DNA of 64,000 bases from Agelas oroides (taxonomy: Eukaryota; Porifera; Demospongiae; Agelasida; Agelasidae): the NCBI GenBank assembly GCA_949130485.1, contig OX422205.1, forward strand, positions 186,001 to 250,000. Reading direction: 5' to 3'. Below are positions 32,920 through 44,566 of this stretch, piece by piece. The translations under genes and the position numbers were made by a program. Each line of letters begins with the position of its first letter. The stretch's first letter is position 1. Below the pieces are notes generated by a model, which saw nothing but the letters and a program-made list of their open reading frames with translations, did not search any database and was not told the DNA's origin.

Positions 32920-33927
32920 TCACTTCTGCTGGGAGCTGGCAACATAGGCCTCAATCTCAACTGGGAAGATAATTTCCAGCTGCTGAATCAGCTGTGCACG
33001 AAACTCCTACAGAACGATAAAAAGTCCACGATGTCAAGTGTAACAACCACTGCTACTATAGCAACCAAAGAGGCTTACCTTATAAGCTTGGACCTTTCTT
33101 TGCACTGCCTGGTGATCAGCCACAGTCTGCTCCAGCTGATGACAAGTGAACAACTCCGGGTTATGGCCCTGATCAATGTAGCTGGGGATATACAAAAACC
33201 AAGAGCGCATAAGAACGGGCGGCTAGAGTAAGAGCGTGTAACTCCAATACAAGCCCATAGTCCGGTCGAAATTATTGAACTGTACTAAAAATAGAACAGC
33301 GGTCACATGCTTAGCAATAATCGCCTATGCTACGTGCAGCTACGCAGTATGTGTTACTATTTTTAGTACTGGCGATAAATTCCGACCGGTTTTGAATTTT
33401 ACGTAGTTACACGCTCTTACTCTAGCTGCCCGTTCTTATGCACTCTTGACCCATGACGTCAGTCTAGTCTCACTCCCAGGCTCTCCACTCCTTAGCAGGG
33501 GGAGCCTGGGAACAAGGTTAGTAGAAGATAGAACCTTAGTGCCCTCAATGAAAGTTGCCAGGGGAGAATAATGGCCACAACCAATAATGGTACTAGTGGT
33601 TTACAAGGATTGTAAGTGTTAAAGGAGCAAACTTACTCCAGTACTGCAAGTGGTATCTCTACATCAGCATATTCATCCTTCATACGGTCCAAAAATCTCA
33701 TGTTTTCAACCACACGGTTTCTAATGGAGTAAATTAATCCATTTCAGTATAATAAATGATGCAGGTCCTGAAAAAAAAACAACTCACAATCTGTCGTTCA
33801 AAATAGACTGTCCATTCTGCTGAAAGTCTCCTGCTATCACACCCACCGTCCTAAGGTGCTCAATAAACCCCTCTAGCTGGTCTTGTAAGACATCCAGTTT
33901 GCTGCCAGGGTGACCATTGGACGCCAT
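32920..33927 (-). CDS. MED10: Mediator complex subunit 10
   Basis: Four exons: 33788-33927, 33637-33720, 33079-33181, 32920-33006; 137 residues (human 135). MED10 is a small subunit of the Mediator middle module. Matches to the family: LEGFIEHLRTVGVIAGDFQ, ILNDRLNRVVENMRFLDRM, VEIPLAVLEYIDQGHNPELF and KVQAYKEFRAQLIQQLEIIF, aligning along the full human protein. Intron 2 carries a MITE (33200-33448) and a foldback repeat (33464-33521). Divergent from the RRM gene. Confidence 0.95.
33200..33448. mobile_element. CAAGAGCGCAT inverted-repeat MITE, copy in MED10 intron 2
   Basis: 249 bp with inverted ends CAAGAGCGCATAAGAACGGG (one substitution on the right end). The interior matches the copy at 43725-43974, including GTGTAACTCCAATA and TATTTTTAGTA. 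Non-coding. Confidence 0.85.
33464..33521. repeat. Foldback repeat of the AGCCTCGTTCCCAGGC family
   Basis: Arms CTAGTCTCACTCCCAGGCTC and GAGCCTGGGAACAAGGTTAG, 16 bp downstream of the MITE in MED10 intron 2. Confidence 0.8.
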
Positions 33928-34053
33928 TTTCACCGTTGCGTAATGTGACGTCATCGTATCGGTGTCGGTGGCCACGTTTTTTTTTTTCTCGCACCCACTT
34001 TTCTTGTCCGTTGTCTTCCCTGTGCAGGCTGTGGTTTGAAATTGTCTAGCGAA
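33928..34053. promoter_or_regulatory. Bidirectional promoter interval with CRE (MED10 / RRM gene)
   Basis: 126 bp between start codons. A perfect TGACGTCA CRE lies at 33946-33953. Motif function is inferred. Confidence 0.55.
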
Positions 34054-35392
34054 ATGATGTCGGAAGGTGGAATGGCAGTCGGGGAGGGACTAGGGCATCG
34101 TAGCGCTTCGCCTCCAGGTCGGGAAAGTCGCGAGGATTGGCGGGGAGGACAGGGAAGGAAAATCTCCCCTTCCCACATGGCCAGACGCAGTAGATCCAGG
34201 TCGAGGAGCCCTAGGGCTTCTAGCCGTGAGCGGTCCTTTCGGTACCAGAAAGAAGGCACCAACACGATTAGTGATGATCCTCTCGCTCAACGTTCTCGCC
34301 TCTTTGTCGGTAATATCGAACCCAACAGAGTACATCGACGGGACCTTATCCGCCTCTTTTCACGCTACGGTGACGTGACAGGCGTTTCTGTGCACAAGGG
34401 GTATGCATTTGTGCAGATGGATCGAGAAAGGAGTGCCAACAAAGCCATCAACTATGAGGACAACAAAATGTTCATGGGATCCAGGATTCGTAAGTTTGCG
34501 AATGGGAAGTGGTGTCTTGGATGACGAGTCTTCGCATTTCTTTACATCTTGCTTCCCTTTTCATGCAGATGTCGAGTTCTCACAGGCTGCTTTGAAAGCT
34601 GGAGCAAAATGTAATATTAAGTTAGCACTTGTGTTCAACTACCTTTTGTGTGTACGTATGTCTTTCTCACCTTTCTAGCCAGCTCACAACAACTGCCACC
34701 TTTCCTTTCTTGTGTTTTTACCAGCTTTCTGCTTTTCTCTTTTTAAAGTTACTGTTGAACGGGCAGCAACTTATGACTCTCCTCCAAGGGTTGAAAGAGC
34801 ACCACCGCTACCGCCACCACCACCCGCCCACATTAGTGAATCTTTGGCTTTACTTGAGGTTGAGAGGGAGAGAGAAGAGCGACTGCTTAGAATCCTTCAA
34901 ATGGAGAGAGAACTTACGTACCTGAGGTCTCGAGAAGAGTACGAACCAGTGAGTCGGAGGTCTCACTATGATTCTCATTACGATAGGGGTGAAACTTTCA
35001 ACCGTGGTTCACCACCTCTGAGGGATCTCCATTCTCATGCTCGTGATGAACTTGGGATCCCCAGATCTGAGGAGCGACGTAGCCTCTACAACCGGCCCCC
35101 TTCTCCTGGGGTCCTTCCACGAGGTGGATCCTCTTCTGTGGGATCTTTCCACGATAGAGAGGCTATCTCTTATCCCACTCCCAACTCGAGCCGAGCTACG
35201 GCTCGGGACGGACATCTTACACAGTATGGTGGCTACAGTAACCCTCGTGGTCTTACTTCTCTTGCTGTGGGCTATGGCAGTGGAATGTCCACCAAGCCCA
35301 GTGGGGGGCCTCCCCCCGGCTGGCCTTCAAGTGAACATGACAAAGCCAACATCAACCGACCCCCTTTTGCAAATGCTGGACCATGGAGCTAA
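34054..35392 (+). CDS. RRM protein with RS and RD-rich regions, related to the NCOA5 RRM
   Basis: Three exons: 34054-34489, 34569-34610, 34749-35392; 373 residues. The N-terminus is Arg/Ser-rich (ARRSRSRSRSPRASSR). Residues about 82-155 are an RRM of the hnRNPC/RALY type (RNP2 LFVGNI, RNP1 GYAFVQM). A proline run and a charged helix (EREREERLLRILQMEREL) follow, then an Arg/Asp/Tyr-rich region and a Gly/Ser/Pro tail. The RRM is most like that of the neighbouring NCOA5 gene, and both are interrupted by a phase-1 intron at the same codon (after LRI or SRI). It may act in pre-mRNA processing or transcription; I cannot give an orthologous name. Confidence 0.85.
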
Positions 35393-35681
35393 TTCTGAGT
35401 GCTACTTTGCCATGTAGTAACTTTGCCTTTTTGACTTCACACTATCGTTATTTCTTGTGGTGAACTAGCAAACGATTGAGCTCCTTATATAATACTTTCT
35501 TATGTAGACACGTTTTAACGTTTCACTACCTTCAAGTCTTCTTGGTATTATCTTACGATGCATCTTATAAACTTGGTACTTGGAGAGCTCTTCGTGTGTG
35601 ATTCCAATAATATATTGCATGAGCATAAAGTAGTATAAGATAACATTCACAAAGATGATAGGCCATGCACAAACATCAGTT

Positions 35682-36612
35682 TTATCCTGGTTTCCACAGG
35701 TCAGGCATGGGCTTGCGTTTCAGGATCAGCTTTCCTTGCTGCGGGGAGGGGAAGAAATGTCTGATATACATTCCCATTCACTTGGTCAGTTAGTGAAGAC
35801 ATACCTCATCACAAGACATATTGTAGTCATGTAGCACTGTTCTACATCTGGATGTTATTCTGTTCACCGTTAAGGATTGGTGGACACAGGGTTGGGTGGG
35901 AGGACCTTGTCCTAGTCTCGCAAGACCCTCTCCCTTCTCTAGCGGAAGTGGGTTGGGCTTGCGAGACTAACCTTGTCCCATGTGTGGTGTGGATCTACTT
36001 GAAGCAAAGGATACATATTTGGAGCATTGTTTCTGTCCAATATCCCAAAAAGGTAGAGGAGAAATAGTGCAGCCAAACTGGGAGTTAGGTACCAATGAGC
36101 TGTTAGCATATCCCAGTAAGTTGTCTGAAGGAGGAACAGCCAAGTGAGTCATTTTCTGCCCACACTGCCCACAGTTAGGAAACAACATACATAGTTGGTG
36201 TCATCTTGCCACCAGAGCCATAGGGAAACAACCACACAGAGGACTACTGCTGCCAGTAGGCCTGTACAAAGAACAGGTAGGTGGAGTTGGAGAGGGAGGG
36301 AGTGCAGTAGGACAAACATAGACTTCTGCAATGCTGATGCAGCAGCAATCGGACAGTATAACTAAGCAATGTGGTGGCAAATTACTTGAGTTAAATTACT
36401 ATGAAATGACAACACACTATTTTGTGAATAGGCCAACAAACAACGCACATGCTTACATCTCCATTTTCTTGTCTTTGCTCTGATGTGTCCAACACATTCT
36501 GTCAGCCGCAGTTCAAACGCTTTCAAATCTACAACAGTACAAGCAGAAAATGCATGCATTAAAAGCCAAAGTGATGCTTCAAATAAGTACCTTCAGTTTG
36601 CTCCCTGTTCAT
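35682..36612 (-). CDS. CNEP1R1: CNEP1R1 / TMEM188, regulatory subunit of the CTDNEP1 phosphatase
   Basis: Six exons: 36591-36612, 36457-36528, 36191-36261, 36015-36124, 35805-35859, 35682-35738; 128 residues (human 125). The protein forms the nuclear-envelope/ER phosphatase complex that dephosphorylates lipin. Matches: EDLKAFELRLTECVGHI, RKWRCLLAAVVLCVVVSLWL (TM1), a second TM around LTPSLAALFLLYLFGI, and the conserved C-terminal RCRTVLHDYNMSCDEQGKLI. Exon 4 ends at a GTATCC donor; this gives the exact family reading across the join (NNAPNIITSRCRTVL). Divergent from ATP synthase epsilon, 83 bp apart. Confidence 0.95.
35912..35971. repeat. Foldback repeat, second family (AGTCTCGCAAGACCC)
   Basis: 60 bp with arms CTAGTCTCGCAAGACCC and GGGCTTGCGAGACTA in CNEP1R1 intron 4. 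It differs from the AGCCTCGTTCCCAGGC family in arm sequence but has the same size and shape. Confidence 0.7.
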
Positions 36613-36695
36613 TGTGTTAGTTACTGCATAAAATCACGTGGCTATCACGTGATAGCGGTGCGCTGTATTTAGAAGTTGAAAGCAGCAGGCCAAGC
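36613..36695. promoter_or_regulatory. Bidirectional promoter interval with two E-boxes (CNEP1R1 / ATP synthase epsilon)
   Basis: 83 bp with CACGTG at 36635-36640 and 36646-36651, both in the context TCACGTG, 11 bp apart (one helical turn). USF/TFE-type factors bind this core; use here is inferred. Confidence 0.55.
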
Positions 36696-37661
36696 ATGAC
36701 GACCTACTGGAGAATTGCGGGGCTTAGGTAAAGCATGTAAGCTACAATGCAGCTATGAACAATGCTTGATATCATCAAAGGTAGCCATGTACCTCAATTT
36801 TATATGTAGAGCCTAGTGTGAGGGAGAGCAAGAGATAAGTATTATACTGGTGAGCTATGTTTGCATTCCCGCAGCTATCTGCAGTACTCTGGCATCTGTG
36901 CACGGTTGCTACGGCAGGCCCTCAAGCCAGAGTACAGGGCTAGTGCACTCAAGAGAGAGGAAAGCTTGATGAAAGCGCAGAGGTGGAAGGATGGACAACC
37001 AGGAGCCCCAGGTCAGCAAGATTGTTAGCTAAAGAATCATTTCGCTTCTGTATACATTCACGAATGGGGGTCTGGGTACGAGACTACACTCTTATGCTTT
37101 ACTGATGGTTGTGCTTCTTTTTATATATCCACATGCTAATCTTGGCCTCTGGTCTTATTGACACATGCACACCAGCAACAGCCTGCAAATTGCTATTCAT
37201 TGCATCTGCTTGACGATCATCATACCTCCTTAGCAGAACTTCACACAGCTGCAATTTTTCAAGTGTAGATTACGGTACTTCAGATAGACTCTACAAGGTC
37301 ATCTCCCAACTTGACATCTCTTGATTTGTGTAGTGCAGCCTGGGAACAAGGCTAGCCTTGACGCATAGTGTAGACTGACATGGATCTTGTGTGGTGTCTT
37401 CACTGGTCAATGACATCACTCTGGCTGGTGGCATGACCAGAGTTGCTTAGACTTGCACTGAGTGCTCAAACTATACCTGCTGTGTGTTTAACTGAATCAA
37501 GATCACATTGACCACATTCAGTGGCTTGGTAATCCCTTGATAGAATAGCAAGGACTGACCCACCCTAGCATGGCATGTTTTGGATGCACACTCTCATGAA
37601 ATTGTTAACTTGACCCTTTCCCTTCTCTCTTTCAACAGAACCTTTGAAAGAGGCCCAATAG
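36696..37661 (+). CDS. ATP5F1E: ATP synthase subunit epsilon, mitochondrial
   Basis: Three exons: 36696-36727, 36875-37011, 37639-37661; 63 residues (human 51). It is the small central-stalk subunit of F1. TYWRIAGLSYLQYSGICARL matches human [20 protein letters not shown], and LRQALKPEYRASA matches VRDALKTEFKANA. The extra C-terminal residues come from the end of exon 2 and a tiny third exon (EPLKEAQ) after a 627-bp intron. Retention at that intron would give a different short tail, so the last residues are the least certain part. Confidence 0.9.
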
Positions 37662-37823
37662 CACTGCGTGAACATAGAAAGCTGCATAGAAACCTACTAA
37701 CAAATTAGATATCCACACCATGGTGTAGTAATGTGATACCAGTGACTGTCATGTACTTCTTATTTATAATAACATTATTATGATTCCACTGTACAAACGG
37801 ACATTTTTCAAGGGAAGAACATC

Positions 37824-38322
37824 TCAGAAGTGAAATGAGCCTGGGTCCGCTACAACAGTTCTCATGATGTATTCTTCAATCATGGGGTACAGGGTGGTGT
37901 CAGGTATGTTGAAACTCACACAACATTGGCAGCCAGTCTTTTTCGCTGCAGTGGGTACAAGTTATTGAAAAATGTGATACGTACAACGTGAACCAACGTA
38001 CATGTCTGAATCAACTTACCAAGCCGCTTTGCTAAGTTACTTGATGAAACATTAGCAGTGTCACCCAAAAGCTGAGAACAGGCTGGTTCAGCATCCTGCA
38101 ATGAGGGACAGTCAACCATAAATTTATGCACCACTGTAAGGCATATAGTGCCCTCACTCCTGTAAATTTAATGTTCATGGCCACTGCCAATGTCTTAAAA
38201 GTTGCCTCCGTTCCTACCCATAGCAGAAAACTCTGCTTCAGCCTGAGTACGTAAAAATGTACATTCTGGCCCAAGAAACTCTCCGAAAAAGTTTTCACTG
38301 CAACTCCTGGTGCATCCTCCAT
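37824..38322 (-). CDS. PSMG4: Proteasome assembly chaperone 4
   Basis: Three exons: 38158-38322, 38020-38095, 37824-37945; 120 residues (human 123). PSMG4 pairs with PSMG3 to guide alpha-ring assembly of the 20S proteasome. Matches: VHFYVLRLKQSFLLWVG against VHFHVMRLTDSLFLWVG, TLAVAMN, SQLLGDTANVSSSNLAKRLA against SLLGDTSDTTSTGLAQRLA, and KKTGCQCCVSFNIPD. Divergent from EMG1 with only 70 bp between start codons. Confidence 0.95.
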
Positions 38323-38392
38323 TTAGAGCACACCTAATCCTGCACGCACACTCCAATAAACGCCCACCCACGTGTAGTGAAAGGACAAAGGG
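38323..38392. promoter_or_regulatory. Bidirectional promoter interval with E-box (PSMG4 / EMG1)
   Basis: 70 bp with CACGTG at 38369-38374. The two start codons are close enough that the core promoters must overlap. Confidence 0.5.
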
Positions 38393-39812
38393 ATGGCTTC
38401 CAAGAAGGAGAAGAGGGTCAGAAATGAGTACGAGGAGGAGGAGAGAGGCAGGCCAAAGAAGATACCGCGCACACTGGCGGAGAAGGACTCACAAAAGAGA
38501 CTGATTCTTATCCTAGAGAATGCATCTCTTGAGACCATCAAGGTGCACATTTTATAAACAAAACCAGTCCTAGATATGAAAGTCCCAGAAAGTAGATCAA
38601 ACGGGCTTTACGATAGTCTTTTACGATAGTCTTGTGTAGTCAGACGTTCACCTGTGAGTCTGGCTGCATGAGACTATCTGTAGGGTGTATCTTCCACACG
38701 ATTTGATGAGATAATTTGTTGACATGCAATTGCAGGTTGGGAAAAAGTTTGAGCTTTTAAACTGTGACGATCACAAACGAGAACTGGTGAAGCATAGACG
38801 AGACATTTCCTCCGCGCGACCAGACATAACCCACCAATGTCTGATGATGTTGCTTGACAGCCCTCTCAATAGAGCTGGGATGTTGCAGGTGTACATCCAC
38901 ACAGAGAGAAATGTCCTGATAGAAGTGAACCCTCATACTCGGATTCCTAGAACCTTCAACAGGTTCTCTGGATTAATGAGTGAGTTGTTCAGTATTTAAC
39001 CCTCCAGGTTTTAGGAGATTGATGGAGCCAAAAGTGCACAAGAATGGGTGGTAGAGTACAGCATTAATAACTCTTGTCCTTGCTCCATTCCAGTACAGCT
39101 TCTCCATAAGCTGAGCATTCATGCTACTGATGGTCCAATGAAACTGATGAAAGTGAGTTTGTGAGTGTGTATCACTTTTCACTATGTTGTTTATGGTTGC
39201 ATAACTCCTTTTTGGGGTTGTTTTTCTCCAAACAATATTCAATGCAATGATAACAATATTCAGCAGTAAATTCAGCTCATGAAATTGACTAACCCACCTC
39301 CAATTTGACAGTCACGCCATTTTCTTCCCTTTTTAGCCAAAACATTGCCAGAAATTATGTCACAAAACTATCATATTGTTTATATGCATGCACATCTGGC
39401 ACGTTATTACTCCTTGCAGGTGTTCAAATGAAATTACATGTACACTAGCTGTTACATGTGCTATTATTGTTTGCAGGTGATCAAAAACCCTATAAGTGAC
39501 CACTTGCCAACTGGCTGCCTCAAGATAGGCACATCCTTTCATGCTGAGCAGCTAGTAGATGTCAGAACCTTTGCAAAGGACAAACCAATTGTCTTTGTGG
39601 TGGGAGCCATGGCACATGGAAAAGTGAGCTCCTTGTGAAGTGTATGGCTGCTGCAACTCTAATCTACTGTTCTTGCTGTTTGATCATTTCCTACCTAGGT
39701 TGAAGTTGACTATACTGAACAGGAAGTCTCCATCAGTGGTTATCCTCTATCAGCAGCCCTGACTTGTGCAAAACTTTGTACAGCTTTCGAAGAAGCTTGG
39801 GGGATTCAATGA
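38393..39812 (+). CDS. EMG1: EMG1 / NEP1, 18S rRNA N1-pseudouridine methyltransferase
   Basis: Five exons: 38393-38542, 38736-38979, 39094-39152, 39477-39623, 39699-39812; 237 residues. The SPOUT-class enzyme methylates a pseudouridine in 18S rRNA and is needed for 40S assembly. Matches to human EMG1 are strong throughout: [84 protein letters not shown] and [20 protein letters not shown] with FEEAWG at the end. The N-terminus is a short lysine/glutamate-rich tail. Confidence 0.97.
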
Positions 39813-40053
39813 GTGTCTTGTCACACACCCAGCCTCATTCCCAGGCCTTCCCACTGTCCCAGTTTGATACCACAAGTGATCAAAAAGTGGACCAAGGGAA
39901 CACCTAAGAATGGCTATCTCCACTTTATCAAACATGAAAGTTGGTTTGAAAACCTTTTAATGCACTAACATAAGCACATGGCAACTATGAGTAAATAAGT
40001 TGGGTACAGAGCAAGTTAAATAGAAAGCCAGTTCATGGAGGAGAGGTTCCAAC

Positions 40054-41766
<1,713 letters not shown>

Positions 41767-42143
41767 TTTCAGGAGTAAGGTAGAACCGGATGTAAGAGAG
41801 AGAAAAGTACCAGCCTTTCCACACAGAAATGCGAACGCACTGAGAGAGGTGGAGTAAAAGACGCACTTTTGAATGCGGTTGGCGGGCAACGGTTGCTACG
41901 CCAACGTACTGTTGCTATGTTGTCGTTATGCAGCAAACTCACCTGATTGGCTATTTAAAATTACGTCACCAATTTAATCTATTTTTAGAGACCACTCGCT
42001 TTGGCGGCGCGCGCTGACTTACACGTGTCCGTAAATATGGAGGCTGGATACATGCTGCCCGTTGCTGGATCTAAACCATCTGTAAACTCTGGCGAGGGCG
42101 CATGAGAATGGGCTCTTGACTTGGATAGTAGGATCTTTTTACA
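41767..42143. promoter_or_regulatory. Bidirectional promoter interval (beta-tubulin / MPHOSPH6)
   Basis: 377 bp, the longest of the divergent gaps. It contains GATTGGCTATTTAAAA at about 41945-41960 (inverted CCAAT next to a TATA-like string) and CACGTG at 42022-42027. The site at 42097-42117 (GCGCATGAGAATGGGCTCTT) resembles a decayed end of the CAAGAGCGCAT transposon family. Confidence 0.5.
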
Positions 42144-43567
42144 ATGGCTAACCCTTTGAAAAAAACTTTATCAAAAAATCTCTCCCAGATGAAGGTATGC
42201 ACCACTGCCAAATCTAATTTGGTTGTTGTTGATGAGCTGTATCTTACATGGTATTGTTTTCTTGCAGTTTATGAAACGGAGATCACTTGATTCTCAAACC
42301 CAAGAGGAAATAGATTCTGGGGGCATTCTCACAGAGAAATGGATCGTACCCAATGTGCCGTCACCTCCCGTCATCCGGTATGTGACGGCTTCATGGACAC
42401 TCAGCTGGGAGCATGACTTGACCAAAGTGCAGTTAGTCTGGTGTTTCAGTTGCCGATCCTTTGTTTGCAGCATGAGACTACTTTGCTACATTATTCTTGG
42501 ACTGCAAGAAAGCCCTTGTAGATAGGGAGATGGACATTTCCATGCTGCAACACATGTAGAACTAATGTGTGTGCCTAGGTACTATACCAGACTGCAACTG
42601 CTCTTGTATTTACTGTTGACAACATCTGTAAATGGGTACACTTGAACAACTGAAAGTACAACACAGTGTAAACACACACAGTAAGGTTCATGGACTCCAA
42701 TGTGAGTGTGTAACTACACAACCATCTCCTCCTCAGGGCAAGTAGAGTGACGCAGCTGGACAGCTTTGTAGACTGTGAGGGGCTCAACAGATTTGGAAGG
42801 TTTTCATTCAACAACTACAACAAAGAAGTTGAGGTACATGTTTTATGGCTAGATGGACATCTGCACAGTTGTTATGACTACCGCTCAGTAGCAAACATGT
42901 TTTAGTTTCTGTGTAAACGTTTCTGACACAAGTGCTGATTGACAAGAACTACAAGAATGCATTGGGATAGATTAACACTACGTACTTGTTGGTTGTTAAC
43001 CAGTTGCTAAGTTCCGTTGATTCCCGAGATTTTTTTGCATATGTGTGCATTCTGACACCCCGGAATATTTCAGTTCATTTCAAGTTAGCAACAGAGAACC
43101 TTCTGTTCCATTTATCATCTTCAAATCACACACACACACACACACACACACATGCATGCACACACGCACAAACACACACTCACACAAACACACATGCATG
43201 CACACATACGCACACAAACACGCATGCACACATTCAAACACATACACACACACATGGACTCTCAGAGACTAGCTGAGCACTATGGTAGAGGGCAGGAAGA
43301 TGATGATGGGGAAGATGAAGAGGGAGCCATATCGGCACCGGAAATGGCTAGAAGGTGGTTGAGGCTAACCACACCCATGTAACCTTGCCAAGAAGCTGGG
43401 TGTTAATTTGCATGTTGTTAAATGTATCCTTGGAGATGAGTTGCTAGGGCAACAGAACTACATGCTTAAATAGTTTCAGTCAAGGTGTAGAATGATGTAA
43501 ACTGGAAGAAAACATAGAACTAGTAAACTACCATCATAAGAGTACCTCCCCTCCCTTCTCTCACACA

Positions 43568-43601
<34 letters not shown>

Positions 43602-44267
43602 TTACATACATGCATGCATACGTACCTACATCATACCCAAGCAATACCACCTTGAATGCCATATGACTTTCATTATAGCTGCCCTGGCTGACAACCCCCG
43701 TTGCTAACAGTGCTACCTATATGCCAAGAGCGCATAAGAACGGGCGGCTAGAGGAAGAGCGTGTAACTCCAATAGAAGCCCGTAGTCCGGTCAAAATTAT
43801 TGAACTGTACTAAAAATAGAACATCGGTCACGTGCTTAGCAACAATCGCCTATGCTTACCTGCAGCTGCGCAGTATATGTTACTATTTTTAGTAGTGGCG
43901 GTAAATTCCGACCGGTTTCGAAGTTTACGTAGTTACACGCTCTTCCTCTAGCCGCCCATTCTTATGCGCTCTTGATATGCATGGTTTGTGTGCCACGACA
44001 CAGTGGTGTGCTGCTTGCTCAGGCTTGTCCCACAATGATCAAGCATCTCTCCTAGTTATTATGTAACTTAGACCACAGGCCTGGTGTTCTTAGGGTTGTT
44101 GTGACTCCCATACTTGCTATGACAGGTATGAAGCCATCACATCAAAGAAACTGTTGGGGAAGCGCAAGAGAGGGGAAGAGGAGAAGGGGAGGAGCTCACA
44201 CCTGGAAAACAAGCTCAGCAAACCAGCTGAGCACACCTACCAAACTGGATTTAAAAAACCTAGTTAA
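42144..44267 (+). CDS. MPHOSPH6: MPHOSPH6, exosome-associated protein
   Basis: Five exons: 42144-42194, 42268-42377, 42737-42833, 43266-43354, 44126-44267; 162 residues (human 160). MPHOSPH6 (MPP6) binds the nuclear exosome and is needed for 5.8S rRNA maturation. Matches: LSKNLSQMKFMKRRSLDSQT against LSKNLLRMKFMQRGLDSET, GRFSFNNYNKEVE against GRMSFRGFNPEVE, and the PEMARRYEAI motif. Intron 3 holds a long CA-rich tract (43130-43255) directly before exon 4, and intron 4 holds a MITE at 43725-43974. Confidence 0.94.
43725..43974. mobile_element. CAAGAGCGCAT inverted-repeat MITE, copy in MPHOSPH6 intron 4
   Basis: 250 bp with inverted ends CAAGAGCGCATAAGAACGGG, flanked on both sides by ATATGC (a likely target-site duplication). 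It aligns along its length with the copy at 33200-33448. No coding capacity. Confidence 0.88.
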
Positions 44268-44566
44268 TGGAGACAGATCTTTCTTCTTCTCACCTTGTAC
44301 ATCACCTTCCCATCACCATTCCAACAGCACAAATTTATGTGAGTCAATGTTTTATATCATGTGTCCTTAGTGACGTTGACTGAAAAGGATTTGTACCCTT
44401 TGTCAGGCGGGAAAATATTGAAATGGACCAGCCGCATATAAAAATTTTTGACTGACTGACTGACTGAATCATAATTGAGTGACTAAAATTAACCACCTGC
44501 AAGAGACTGATTGGTGATGCTGCAAAATAAATAATACAGTGAGGATATATAGACTTATGGGCTATG

